NCBI RefSeq assembly: GCF_007680605.1 | Contig: NZ_VEIO01000002.1 | Coordinates: forward strand, 1 to 64,000 | Origin: Paenibacillus xylanexedens | Lineage (GTDB): Bacteria > Bacillota > Bacilli > Paenibacillales > Paenibacillaceae | DNA length: 64,000 nucleotides | Reading direction: 5' to 3' | In this document: positions 16,891-27,200 of the stretch, in pieces | How the letters are laid out: each line of letters opens with the position of its first letter | How positions within the stretch are numbered: position 1 is the stretch's first letter | Position numbers and translations under genes: made by a program | Notes under the pieces: generated by a model | Databases searched by the model: none | Seen by the model: only the letters and a program-made list of their open reading frames with translations | Told to the model about the DNA's origin: nothing

Positions 16891-19320
16891 ATGTGTGTGA
16901 AAAAGGAGCGTAATCAGAGCATATGGCGTTATACTTGCTGCGTTACCCTAACGGGAATAACCGTGCTACTGCTAACAGGATGTATGACGCCAGATCCCCA
17001 AACGGATGCGTTAGGCGGACAGGCTCAGGACTCAACGATAAAGGCCGCTGATATGAAAGCTCCAATTCAAGTCTCCGATACGATTTATAACGACTTAGCG
17101 TTGCCCGGTTCACCAACCTCGCTCTCAGCGAAGCAAATTTCCGCCAAGATCCCCTACAAGAAGGGAGAACAAGTAAAACTCGGAGAGGGCTTGCCTCTTT
17201 TCAGTGGCCGGAAGGATCACCGCGTTGCGATAGATCAGATGAAGATTACATATCTTACTATACCGAAGGAAAAGTATACGCTGACTGGAGTTCAGGGGGA
17301 GTGGATGCAGGTCAAGAACCAGCAGCAAGATAGCTACTGGCTTCCTGCCTGGTATTCGCTTAAGCAGAGTGACGGCATAACGCAAACCGATCCTCATACG
17401 TTCACTGTTCGTACAGGCAGCAAACTATATCTCACTCCGGACAGTACGATAACTTGGCCTTCTGACCAGGCGATATTGAAGAGCGCATTCACCGTGGCTG
17501 AGTGGAAGGATTGGGTCGGCGTGTCCATTGCTCCCCGGATTTGGAGCAAGGAATGGACAGGTTACCACCATGCACTGCTTTGGATTAAGAAACGGGATGT
17601 TACAGGTCAAACGCCTGTATCAGATGGATGGTTTGTAAGTGAGCCATCGTTACCAATCTCTATGATCCGCCATCTAGTAGATACCAAGCTGAATCAGACC
17701 ACGACGACCAATCAGGTTGCCAAGTGGTTAGGGAAGCCGGATTGGAAGGAGCAGTCCAGGAATCTGAATGAACCAGGTGATTCGATGCGAGTTAGGCAGA
17801 CCTGGAGATATGAGAGGCATGATGCACATGTATTGTTAACCTTTAATAACAACGGCAAGCTAACTGAGATTCGCTGGAATATGCCAGCGAGTCAGGATAA
17901 TGAGGCAGATCTCCGAAGTTACGAGCGTATGGGTACGTTTAGTTATATCACTCAGGTTGCTGTAGGGAGGTCTCTCCCGCCAACACTATCATGGAAACCG
18001 GATTGGGTGAATCAGGGAGATCTGAACTATACCTTTTTACAAGCGGGTACAGATGATGTGCTCCTCATGAAGGGGGACGACGGCGGGTTTAGCGGCATGC
18101 ATTATGATGATTCCTACTACGCGCTGGATCGACATACAGGGAAACTACTCTGGAGAGTGCATAACGGATACGGTCCAGCTCAAGCGGTTTTAAATACCAA
18201 GCGGGATGCCGTTACGCTATATACAAGTTATGACACAGATCGCAAACAATATCTGGATCGCGTACGCCATATCAATCTGAAAGACGGAAAGCTTTTATGG
18301 GAATATAGGCCGCAGGGACAAGATAAGCGGAATAACGATACAAACAAGAAGAATACAGCTGACGATAGGGTATGGTTGAACGGCATCAAGGCTGCCCGAA
18401 ATGTAGTTATTGTAGATATCCCTGCGGCTGAAGGCTCCAGCAATGGATGGATTCATGTGCTTAATAGTTCAACCGGTAAACGGTTATGGACTAAGAAATT
18501 AACGACAGGATATCAATTGGTTAATCGGAATGCCGATGAGCCTTATGTTCTGTATCAGGAGAAAAATCAGCTTGTTGCCGCAGATCCTCTAACGGGACGA
18601 ACGGTTTGGCAGGTGGAGGCAGCACCACCCGCGATAGAACTTATCGAGAACGATTCCTATTTTGACGGCATCCATCGTTATGATCCTTTTGCCTCAGCAC
18701 CCCTTGGACGCTGGATGTTGCTGGAAGATCAATGGGTGTTACTTGATCTGACTTCTGGCAAGAAGCGATCTCAATTTCCTGCCCGTACAGGGCAGCAGTT
18801 AGAAGTGCTGAATGACGGTATGGTGCTGATTCGTGAGAATCAAAAAGGAGATCGTTACGGTGATTACGGCGACTATACAACCTCCTTGTTTGACCCAAAT
18901 ACAGGCAAGATTCGCTGGACGGTCGATGCGAAGATTGAACGCGGACTTCGAGAAGCGGATCAGCTGTATGTCATTAGAAACGGATATCCTGCCTCTGTCG
19001 ATTACCGTACCGGGGAGACAAGGTGGGATACGCAAGAATCTGTTGGAGCAAACCAATATTCGACCAATCAAGGCAGTTACCTCATTATCGGAGATCGTTT
19101 GTTGCTTCCGCGAAATGAAGACTTGCTTGTGATGGATAAAAAGGATGGGACGCTGCTAGGGCGTGTGCATGATGTAGTCATGGGCGCTCCGGAGCATCGG
19201 GATCGGGATGCAAAGAATGGCATGGTCAACCGAATTGACGATATGGTTTACGTTGGCTCAGCTAATGGACGTTTCCGTGTCCTTCCAGCTGATCTGCTGG
19301 AAGGAGAGATCTCTTTTTAA
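16891..19320 (+). CDS. Lipoprotein with C-terminal PQQ-like beta-propeller
   Basis: This 809-residue protein has a lipoprotein signal with LLLTGC near residue 31. The N-terminal third has SH3-like and SmpA-like stretches (MLEVKNQQQ-type loops, TTNQVAKWLGKPDW). Residues from about 390 carry at least seven repeats of the form ALDRHTGKLLWRV, NLKDGKLLWEY, NSSTGKRLWTK, DPLTGRTVWQV, DPNTGKIRWTV and DYRTGETRWD, which build a beta-propeller. Such propellers act as scaffolds or sensors. No enzyme residues were recognised. GGGAG precedes the ATG; GTG at 16897 is an alternative start. It stands alone. Confidence 0.83.
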   Translation: MCVKKERNQSIWRYTCCVTLTGITVLLLTGCMTPDPQTDALGGQAQDSTIKAADMKAPIQVSDTIYNDLALPGSPTSLSAKQISAKIPYKKGEQVKLGEGLPLFSGRKDHRVAIDQMKITYLTIPKEKYTLTGVQGEWMQVKNQQQDSYWLPAWYSLKQSDGITQTDPHTFTVRTGSKLYLTPDSTITWPSDQAILKSAFTVAEWKDWVGVSIAPRIWSKEWTGYHHALLWIKKRDVTGQTPVSDGWFVSEPSLPISMIRHLVDTKLNQTTTTNQVAKWLGKPDWKEQSRNLNEPGDSMRVRQTWRYERHDAHVLLTFNNNGKLTEIRWNMPASQDNEADLRSYERMGTFSYITQVAVGRSLPPTLSWKPDWVNQGDLNYTFLQAGTDDVLLMKGDDGGFSGMHYDDSYYALDRHTGKLLWRVHNGYGPAQAVLNTKRDAVTLYTSYDTDRKQYLDRVRHINLKDGKLLWEYRPQGQDKRNNDTNKKNTADDRVWLNGIKAARNVVIVDIPAAEGSSNGWIHVLNSSTGKRLWTKKLTTGYQLVNRNADEPYVLYQEKNQLVAADPLTGRTVWQVEAAPPAIELIENDSYFDGIHRYDPFASAPLGRWMLLEDQWVLLDLTSGKKRSQFPARTGQQLEVLNDGMVLIRENQKGDRYGDYGDYTTSLFDPNTGKIRWTVDAKIERGLREADQLYVIRNGYPASVDYRTGETRWDTQESVGANQYSTNQGSYLIIGDRLLLPRNEDLLVMDKKDGTLLGRVHDVVMGAPEHRDRDAKNGMVNRIDDMVYVGSANGRFRVLPADLLEGEISF

Positions 19321-19367
19321 AAGCTTGTCTGAGCCGCCATGTTGTTTTATTATATATGAACAGGATT

Positions 19368-19401
19368 GCTCGCGCTCCGGTTATCGGCTGTGCGGGCTTT
19401 C
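19368..19401 (+). terminator. Terminator after the propeller lipoprotein gene
   Basis: GCTCGCGC (19368-19375) pairs with GTGCGGGC (19390-19397), with an inner CCG/CGG, followed by TTTCTT. It could also attenuate read-through into metN. Confidence 0.65.
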
Positions 19402-19411
19402 TTCATGTGTT

Positions 19412-19442
19412 CTTGAAAGATTCTTGAGAGATACTTGAAGGA
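19412..19442 (+). repeat. Three 11-bp direct repeats upstream of metN
   Basis: CTTGAAAGA (19412), CTTGAGAGA (19423) and CTTGAAGGA (19434) follow each other with an exact 11-base period, about one helical turn. They end 32 bases before the metN start. No SAM riboswitch is present, so these may be the regulatory element of the operon. Confidence 0.5.
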
Positions 19443-19474
19443 ACCATACATGATCATTCACGGGAGGAATCTCC

Positions 19475-20308
19475 ATGATTTCATTATATGGTGTGAGCAA
19501 ACGGTTCAACGAGCGCGGTTCCCGTGCGGATCAGGGATTCGAGGCCTTGCGATCCGTCTCGCTTGAAATAGGTAAAGGGGAGATTCACGGCATTATTGGT
19601 TCCAGCGGGGCAGGAAAGTCCACCTTGCTGCGGATGCTCAACGGTTTGGAACAGCCTGATGCTGGAGAGGTTACCGTCAATGGTCAGCAACTAACCGGAA
19701 TGAACGAGCGAGACTTGCGTCAGGCACGGCGGTCCATCGGTATGATCTTCCAGCATTTCAATCTGGTCAGCAATCGCACGGTGCTGAGCAATGTGAGTAT
19801 GCCCCTGGAACTGGCGGGCAAATCACGTTCGCAGCGGCGAGAGCGAGGGTTAGAAGTACTTCGATTTGTAGGACTGGAGGACAAAGCGACCCAGTATCCG
19901 GCTCAGCTGAGCGGAGGACAGAAGCAACGCGTTGCTATTGCCAGAGCGCTTGCCAGTCATCCGGCTGTATTGCTCTGCGACGAACCAACGTCTTCACTTG
20001 ATCCGCAGACAACAGGTGGAATATTGGATGTGCTTCGTCATGTGAACGAAACGATGGGGGTAACGATCGTCGTTGTTACCCATGAGATGGAGGTAGCTCG
20101 TCGGTTATGTCACCGCATTACGGTGATGAAAGAGGGTCAGATTGTGCGTACCCTATCTGAATCAGAAGTTCGCAGTATCCCGGTTCCGCAGCCGGATATT
20201 CTTACTTCACTGCTTGCAGACGACACTATGGGTGGAACAGGAACGAAAAAGGTAACGGGAACGGGAACCACTCTCCACCGTCTGGCGGAACAGGAGGACA
20301 GGCGATGA
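19475..20308 (+). CDS. metN: Methionine-type ABC transporter ATPase, lacking the NIL domain
   Basis: This 277-residue ATPase has Walker A GSSGAGKS (about 46-53), the Q-loop FQHFNLV, signature LSGGQKQRVAIARAL, Walker B VLLCDEPTSSLD and the switch VVVTHEM. Sequence and operon order match MetN of the methionine uptake family. Full MetN proteins are about 340 residues and end in a NIL domain that binds methionine and inhibits transport. Here that region is replaced by about 30 polar, glycine/threonine-rich residues. GGGAGGA precedes the ATG. The stop overlaps the permease start. Confidence 0.88.
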   Translation: MISLYGVSKRFNERGSRADQGFEALRSVSLEIGKGEIHGIIGSSGAGKSTLLRMLNGLEQPDAGEVTVNGQQLTGMNERDLRQARRSIGMIFQHFNLVSNRTVLSNVSMPLELAGKSRSQRRERGLEVLRFVGLEDKATQYPAQLSGGQKQRVAIARALASHPAVLLCDEPTSSLDPQTTGGILDVLRHVNETMGVTIVVVTHEMEVARRLCHRITVMKEGQIVRTLSESEVRSIPVPQPDILTSLLADDTMGGTGTKKVTGTGTTLHRLAEQEDRR

Positions 20309-20976
20309 TGTTACCTGATTCGGTCCTTAAATATCAGCATGAAATCTGGCAGGCCATTGGAGAAACATTTGTGATGGTGGGAATATCCATCGCGGCAGCA
20401 GTGCTGGTCGGTTTGCCTCTCGGTACGCTATTGTACCTGTTTCGTAAAGGGCAACGATACCAGAATCGAGCCTTGTTCACGGTTCTGGGCAGTCTTGTGA
20501 ATATCATTCGTTCCTTTCCATTCCTGCTGCTAGTCGTCTTCATGATCCCGTTCACTCGGTTGGTTGTAGGCACATCCATCGGTACGTTAGCTGCAACGGT
20601 GCCTTTATCGGTCATTGCTATTGCTTATTATGCCCGCCTTGTCGAACAGGCGCTACTCGATGTGCCTAAAGGTGTCATCGAAGCGGCCTCTTCTATGGGA
20701 GCCTCAACCGTGCAACTTGTCCTTAAATTCCTTTACGTGGAGGCAAGGTCTGGTCTTGTGCTGGGACTTACCACAGCAACGATCAGTTTTGTTTCCTATT
20801 CTACCGTAATGGGGATTGTGGGCGGCGGCGGTGTTGGTGATTTTGCTATCCGTTACGGTTACCAACGCTTCGAAACGGAAATTATGATATTTACCATTGT
20901 TATCATGATTGTGCTGGTACAGATGATTCAATTCACCGGCAGTCGACTGTCTCGCTGGCTGGATCGCAGATCCTGA
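20305..20976 (+). CDS. metP: Methionine-type ABC transporter permease
   Basis: This 223-residue membrane protein has five or six helices and the binding-protein-dependent permease loop EAASSMGASTVQLVLKFLY, followed by SYSTVMGIVGGGGVGDFAIRYGYQRF, a very characteristic MetI/MetP tail. The ATG overlaps the metN stop (ATGA) with CAGGAGG upstream. It would form the translocation channel with two MetN subunits. The methionine assignment rests on family and operon; other MetI-family systems take up methionine derivatives or thiosulfate-related compounds. Confidence 0.9.
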   Translation: MMLPDSVLKYQHEIWQAIGETFVMVGISIAAAVLVGLPLGTLLYLFRKGQRYQNRALFTVLGSLVNIIRSFPFLLLVVFMIPFTRLVVGTSIGTLAATVPLSVIAIAYYARLVEQALLDVPKGVIEAASSMGASTVQLVLKFLYVEARSGLVLGLTTATISFVSYSTVMGIVGGGGVGDFAIRYGYQRFETEIMIFTIVIMIVLVQMIQFTGSRLSRWLDRRS

Positions 20977-21028
20977 CGAACCCGCTAAAAACGACTATAC
21001 ATTACACAGAGAAGGGGTAAACATCCAA

Positions 21029-21865
21029 ATGAAAGCAAAATTAATGCTCATGTTGCTCGCGGTTATGCTCGTTGTATCCGCCTGCGGTAAAAAAGAAGAA
21101 ACGCCTGCTACTGAAGGGGCGAAGCCAGAATCACAAGCCGGACAGGAAGTTACACTAAAAGTAGCTACATTGATTCCGCCAATGACGGATGTACTGGACA
21201 TCGTTAAACCGCTTCTTAAAGAAGATGGCGTAAACTTGGAAGTTGTTGTACTTTCGGATAACGTACAGCCGAATACAGCACTGGCGAACAAGGAAGTGGA
21301 TGCGAACTTCTTCCAACACGTGCCGTACATGAAACAGTATAACGAGGCGAACAATGCGACGCTGGTGCCTGTTCAGCCCATCTACAACGCGATCTATGGT
21401 GGATACTCCAAAACGTACAAGTCCATTGATGAACTGCCAGAAGGTGCAACGATTGCGATCGCGAATGATCCTTCAAACATCGGGCGCTCCCTCGTCATGC
21501 TGGAGCAAAACGGCCTGATTAAACTCAAAGAGGGTGTAGGTTTTAATGCGACACAAGCGGACATCACAGAGAACAAAAAGAACTTCAAGTTCAAAGAAGT
21601 AGATTTGCTGATGCTTGCCCGCATGATGGATGATGCAGATCTGGTAGCCATGACTCCTGCCTATGCGAGCCCGCTCGGTTTGACACCGAAGAAGGATGCC
21701 CTGCTGACCGAGAAGGACGATTCTCATTTTGCAATCACGTTGGTAGCTCGTGAGGATAACAAGGACTCCGAAGCCATTCAGAAGCTGGCTAAACGTATGG
21801 CTGGCCCTGAAGTGAAAGCCTTTTTCGAAAAAAACTACGCAGATATTGCTATTCCAGCATTCTAA
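21029..21865 (+). CDS. metQ: NlpA/MetQ-family substrate-binding lipoprotein
   Basis: This 278-residue lipoprotein has lipobox VVSAC (cysteine about residue 20) and a Lys/Glu-rich linker. The periplasmic-binding fold is of the NlpA family: LKVATLIPPMTDVL, NFFQHVPYMKQYN, IAIANDPSNIGRSLVMLEQNGLIKLK and ADLVAMTPAYASPLGL. These match MetQ proteins. It delivers substrate to the membrane complex of the two preceding genes. The gene follows metP by 52 bases with an AGAAGGGG ribosome-binding site and is closed by a terminator. Confidence 0.92.
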   Translation: MKAKLMLMLLAVMLVVSACGKKEETPATEGAKPESQAGQEVTLKVATLIPPMTDVLDIVKPLLKEDGVNLEVVVLSDNVQPNTALANKEVDANFFQHVPYMKQYNEANNATLVPVQPIYNAIYGGYSKTYKSIDELPEGATIAIANDPSNIGRSLVMLEQNGLIKLKEGVGFNATQADITENKKNFKFKEVDLLMLARMMDDADLVAMTPAYASPLGLTPKKDALLTEKDDSHFAITLVAREDNKDSEAIQKLAKRMAGPEVKAFFEKNYADIAIPAF

Positions 21866-21896
21866 GGTACAGACCAGTATAGAGATTTAAACATAG

Positions 21897-21927
21897 AGAT
21901 CCGAGCAAATATGCTTGGGTCTTTTTG
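21897..21927 (+). terminator. Terminator of the metNPQ operon
   Basis: AGATCCGAGCA (21897-21907) pairs with TGCTTGGGTCT (21912-21922), including G-U pairs, followed by T residues. Confidence 0.88.
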
Positions 21928-22058
21928 TTTTTGATCTGACTTCTGTTAACAACTGTTTAGAAACTTAATAGGACGAGAGTTAAATTCGTTTAATTTAGTT
22001 AATATTTTTTTTGTATGTTAGTGCAAATATCAATTTAATATGGAAGAGGTAGAGTGAA

Positions 22059-24053
22059 TTGTCGTTGAAAAACAAAAAAACAGGTTGGTTAGGAAAGATG
22101 GCAACCGATTTTAAGGTCAAATTGATCATGTCCTTCATTATCTTTTTGGCGGCCCCTTCTATCACTATAGGTGTATTGTCTTATAACAATGCCAAAGAGG
22201 AAGTAACGAAACAAATTCTACATAGCGCAGAGGAAAACGTGAATTTAGCTAATAGTACGATTGATTTAATCATCAATGTGAAACGTAAACAGGTTGAATA
22301 TTATGCGAAGGTTTTTACCGCAGACACCATGAAAAATTCAGAAGCAAACATGCTGGAGGAAATAAAGGGATTCATCGGACAGAACCCGGATGTGGTTCTC
22401 GTCAGTGTAGGTGATCAAAATGGCAAATATATATCTTCTTCGGATACAGCTACCCCACAAGATTTCGATCCGCGAACCAGACCTTGGTATACAGAAGCAA
22501 TGAGTCAACCTGGTCAGGTTATCGTCACAGATCCTTATACCTCCACGGCAACGAATTCAGTTACCGTTTCAATTGCAAAAGCATTGGACGACCGGTCTGG
22601 TGTAGTCAGTCTTGATCTGGATCTGAATGATATTAGCAGTAGTATAAGCAAGATCAAGGTAGGGGAGCAGGGATATGTGGTCTTGTTGGATCGTAGCCAA
22701 AAATATATCTCTCACCCGGACAACCCGGCTGGTTCAGAGGCGAAAGAGCCATTTTGGGCAGAGGTATTTAATCACGAATCGGGCACATTTGATTATCTCT
22801 ATAATGATGAACCCAAGTTTATGTACTTTTTAACGAATGGTTCAACGAATTGGAAAATCGCAGGTACGATGTTCACCGCCGAGGTGGATGAGGCGACAGC
22901 TCCGATTCTGCATCGAATGATGATTGTGCTGTTATCTTGCCTTGGAGTTGGGGCCGTAATCATCTGGCTTGTCATGCGCTCCATTATTAGACCGATCAGA
23001 GAATTGAAAAATCTAGCGATACAAGTCAGTGAAGGAGATCTGACACAGACTATTGTCAGTAAAAGCTCGGATGAGCTTGGTGATCTTAGTGACGCTTTTG
23101 GCAAAATGCAGACCAATCTGCGTTTGCTGATCCAGAATGTAGAGCATAGCGCAAGTCAGGTCGTTTCTTCATCCGAAGAGATGACGCAGAGTGCAGAAGT
23201 GACCAGTGCTGCGAGTGAACAGGTGGCTAGAGCCATTCAGGAAATTACGCTGGGGGCCGAGAAACAAATGCATGGTATTGAGCATAATCATGAGGCCATG
23301 CGCGAAATTACGTCTGGTGTGACCAATATTGCAGAGAGATCGGTTCATGTCTCCGAGTTAGCCAAACAGACCACGTTACAGGCAGAAGAAGGCGGCAACA
23401 CGGTTAAGCAGACGGTAGGTCAGATGAAATCCATTCAAGAGACCGTCATACAGATGAGTCGTATCATTCAGACTTTGGATGAACGTTCTGAGCAAATCTC
23501 GGCGATCACAGAGCTGATGGGAAATATGGCGAAACAAACGAATCTACTGGCGTTGAATGCGTCCATTGAGGCTGCACGTGCAGGTGCACACGGGAATGGG
23601 TTTGCCGTAGTCGCTGGGGAAGTGCGCAAGCTCGCTGAGCAATCCCAGCAGTCTGCGCAAGATATAACTGTCCTGACGTCTGCCGTACAGAAAGATACGT
23701 TGGAATCCGTTGATATGATGAAGAAGGTTGCTTTAGAGGTCGAACAAGGCATGGAGGTTTCCACTGAAGCTATTCAGAAGTTCGAACGTATTCTGGAGAG
23801 TATGCGGGAGACCACACCTCAGATTGAAGAGATCGCAGCAACTTCACAGCAGATTACGGCTGGAGTGCAGGAGGTTGGAGCAGTATCGAGTGAATTGGCA
23901 GGTATTGCTTCAGCTAATGCATCCACTTCTGAGGAGGTCGCAGCTTCATCGGAAGAACAGCTGGCTTCGATGGAGGAAATTTCAGCTTCTGCAAGAAGTT
24001 TGTCAAGTATGGCAGAACATCTGCAGCGTCTAATCCAGCAGTTCAAGTACTAG
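22059..24053 (+). CDS. Methyl-accepting chemotaxis protein with extracellular dCache-type sensor
   Basis: This 664-residue chemoreceptor has a first helix at about 20-40, an extracellular double-Cache domain (about 45-285, with [12 protein letters not shown] and [17 protein letters not shown], typical of amino-acid-sensing Cache domains) and a second helix near 288-310. A HAMP segment ([18 protein letters not shown]) and the signalling hairpin follow, with the highly conserved tip [24 protein letters not shown] region and [16 protein letters not shown]. The TTG start has GAGGT eight bases upstream. It signals to CheA/CheW encoded elsewhere. It ends in its own terminator. Confidence 0.93.
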   Translation: MSLKNKKTGWLGKMATDFKVKLIMSFIIFLAAPSITIGVLSYNNAKEEVTKQILHSAEENVNLANSTIDLIINVKRKQVEYYAKVFTADTMKNSEANMLEEIKGFIGQNPDVVLVSVGDQNGKYISSSDTATPQDFDPRTRPWYTEAMSQPGQVIVTDPYTSTATNSVTVSIAKALDDRSGVVSLDLDLNDISSSISKIKVGEQGYVVLLDRSQKYISHPDNPAGSEAKEPFWAEVFNHESGTFDYLYNDEPKFMYFLTNGSTNWKIAGTMFTAEVDEATAPILHRMMIVLLSCLGVGAVIIWLVMRSIIRPIRELKNLAIQVSEGDLTQTIVSKSSDELGDLSDAFGKMQTNLRLLIQNVEHSASQVVSSSEEMTQSAEVTSAASEQVARAIQEITLGAEKQMHGIEHNHEAMREITSGVTNIAERSVHVSELAKQTTLQAEEGGNTVKQTVGQMKSIQETVIQMSRIIQTLDERSEQISAITELMGNMAKQTNLLALNASIEAARAGAHGNGFAVVAGEVRKLAEQSQQSAQDITVLTSAVQKDTLESVDMMKKVALEVEQGMEVSTEAIQKFERILESMRETTPQIEEIAATSQQITAGVQEVGAVSSELAGIASANASTSEEVAASSEEQLASMEEISASARSLSSMAEHLQRLIQQFKY

Positions 24054-24074
24054 GGAGCCGAGAGGCTCCTTTTT
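24053..24074 (+). terminator. Terminator after the chemoreceptor gene
   Basis: GGAGCC and GGCTCC with a four-base loop, then five T, directly after the stop codon. Confidence 0.85.
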
Positions 24075-24185
24075 ACATTGTGTCAGATGTAATATGTTAA
24101 TTTCTGGAATGTGTATCGATGGGTAAATGTTAGAAGAAAGGAGGTAGAATTGTGGAGAATTAAGGCAATATCCGCAATTGAATAA

Positions 24186-24194
24186 GGGGGGGGG
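24186..24194 (+). repeat. Run of nine G upstream of the hybrid kinase gene
   Basis: A homopolymer of nine G lies about 100 bases before the TTG start of the hybrid kinase gene. It is non-coding and is the longest G run noticed in the window. Confidence 0.6.
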
Positions 24195-24292
24195 CTCGTA
24201 ATATGATTTGATTATTGCAGAGATAAAATCGGCCAATGGGACCTTTTTTCATAAATGAATTAGCGCTGAAGTCGTAACTTGGATGGTGAACT

Positions 24293-27200
24293 TTGCTACG
24301 TGATATTGTTTTAAATTTTACTTTAATTTTGATTTTCGTCTTCCTCATTCATCACTATCTGAATCAATTAAGCAATCGGCATAAGCCATCATTTACCTCT
24401 CGCCTGATTATTGGGATAGCAATGAGCATGTTAGGTACGGCGTTATATTACTTCTCCATTATATTGGATGACGGTACGATGCTAAACTTTAGATCCATTG
24501 TATACCTTCTCGCCGCTTATTATGGGGGAGGCGGAACGGCGTTTATTACCTTTGCAGGTTTGTGGGTTTTTAGAATTAATGCCGGGTTTTGGCCGTCCAT
24601 TGAAAATCTTGATTATGCTTTGTATGAGCTTTTGTTTGTATTAGCTGCATCCCTGAATTTCAAGTATATACACCGATTTATTTTCCGATGGTTTTCCGGA
24701 TCGTTCCTGTTCATTGCGGTTTATCAGTTCACGATGTACATGACGTATCCGGCGTCACCCTATAGTCATGGGATTACCTTAATGTCTCAAATTCTATGTA
24801 TGCTTCTGATTGTATTGTTCATCTATTTCCTGAATCAGAATCATCAATACAGACAGTTGGTGGTACAAAAAGAGCAGGAAATGCTGGAGATGCTGCGTAG
24901 ACAGCCAGGGTTTACATTTAAACTGCACAAGCTGAACGGAAAGTTTGAATTTCTTTTGCTCGAAGGGGAGATGTTGTCTCATCTGGGTATGGACATGCGA
25001 AGTCTGGAGCAGAGCTTCCAGCTGGGAACCATTAACGCACTGCCTCAGGAGAAAATTCAATTTTTGAAAACACAATTCAACCGCGCCTGGAGAGGCGAAC
25101 ACTTTTTTTTCGAGATTGAGCACAAAGGAAACTATGCTCTGGTTAAGCTCGGGCCTTTTCTGGAGGGCAAAATGGTGAAGTATGTTATCGGGTATGGACT
25201 TGATATTACAGAACATCGTGCTGTCAGGCGAAGGATTCAGGAAAGTGAGGAGCGCTATCGTTTGCTGGAGCGGGTGTCCTCCAATTGGGTTGCAGGATTG
25301 GACGGTGCGGGAAACATCGTCTCCATTAACCAGAAATTTCTCGATGTCCTTCAGGCGGATCGGCAACAGGTCATTGGTCGTGCGCTCGCAGATTTACTCG
25401 TGATGGAGAAATCAGATTGCTGGGTTACCGTTTTGCAAAAGGTTATCTCGTCTAAAACCAATCATGAAGCGGAATTGACCTTCCGGATCGGAGAAAGTGA
25501 TGAATTGCATGTTCGCGTTCATCTTTATCCGCTCAAGTCATCCGGTTCCTGTGAGCAAATTAAAGCTGTCTTTCAAGATATGACAGATCAATATCACAGG
25601 GTGAAGGCGGATAAAGCCAGTCAGGCGAAGAGTGAGTTTCTGGCCTTGATGAGCCATGAATTGCGTACGCCTCTGAACAGTATTACCAGCTTCAGTTCCT
25701 TGTTGCAACGAACAGATCTTACTCCTCAGCAACAGGACTATCTTGGCAAGATCACCGTATCCTCACAATCTTTACTTGCGTTGATCAATGATATTCTAGA
25801 TTTTTCGAGAATTGAAGCAGGTATGTTTAATGTGGAGAATGTCCCCTTTTCTCTGGAAGATGTATTTAAACGAGTGGCGGATCAGATCAGTACAGCTATC
25901 GGTAACAAGGATATTAAAATTATTTTTCATACCGATCCCGAGCTGCCTTTAACGGTCATTGGTGATCCGTTCAGGTTGGAACAGGTTCTTATTAATCTGC
26001 TTAACAACGCCATTAAATTTACGGATGAAGGGTATGTCATATTTCATGCAGAAGTGCTCACACTTGAGGATAAACATGTTGAAGTTCGGTTTGAGGTAGA
26101 GGATACCGGGATTGGCATCTCCCCCGAACAGATGGAGCGTTTATTTGTTCCTTTCAGTCAGGCCGAACCATCGACCTATCGAAGGTACGGAGGCTCTGGC
26201 TTGGGTTTGGTCATCTGTTACCACCTGATCACCTCTTTAGGTGGAAGTTTGCAAGTAGAAAGTGTGCTTGGTGAATACAGCATGTTTACATTTGAGTTGG
26301 TGTATGAACTGACAGAAACAGAGGATCTTTCTTTCTTGCCAACCTACCCTTTGTTATATGCAGTGAATGATGTGATGATTGTGGAAAGTGATAGAAGAGT
26401 TGCGGAAAATCTGGAGCAGATGTTGCGCTCATTTGGCCTCAGGCCTCGAATCTATTCTTCTGTTCGAGAAGTGCTGGGCAACGATAAATATGATGACGAG
26501 GGGGATGAAACATCTTCTCTTTTGATCATGCTCGATATGGATACGGAACCTGTAGACGATGAACCGAGCTGGGAGCGTTTGAAGGACCGGCTGAAGGATA
26601 TCCGAATTCAGGTGTTAGGGTATACGCGTGGGGTTGGTGAGAATGCTCTTGAAGGCAAGCAAAATTCGATTGATCCGAATGCACTCTTGTTTAAACCGAT
26701 TACCCGTGTCGGGCTGTTTGAAACGTTGTTGACATTGCAGGATGGAGAAGTGCAGAATTTGAACCGAATTACAAATCAGGATGAGTCATCAAATCGAATG
26801 AATCAGGGAGCCATTTTGGTGGCAGAGGATCATGAGATCAATCAGATCGCCATTCGGGCGATGCTACAGCAACTTGGCTTTGAAGTGAAAGTGGTGAAGA
26901 ATGGAAAGGAGATACTGAGCGAACTACCTGTTCAGCCATGGAAGCTGATTTTGATGGATTTATTTATGCCGCTAATGGATGGACTAGAAGCTGTTAAACA
27001 CATTCGTCAGATGAGACAGTACGATCACTTACCCGTTATTGCACTTACGGCAAATAGCATGAAGAAAGATCATAAGGAATATATAGAGGCAGGTATGAAT
27101 GCTGTTCTGACGAAACCGATTGATGAACAACAGCTCCAAGATGTACTGGTAGCCTGGATCGATCTGAAGGGCTTGCATGAAATCAGGGGGATTGATACGG

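Noticed and set aside
19321-19474. SAM riboswitch or T-box before metN
   Set aside because: The gap is too short and lacks the conserved S-box and T-box words; only a terminator hairpin and three 11-bp repeats are present.
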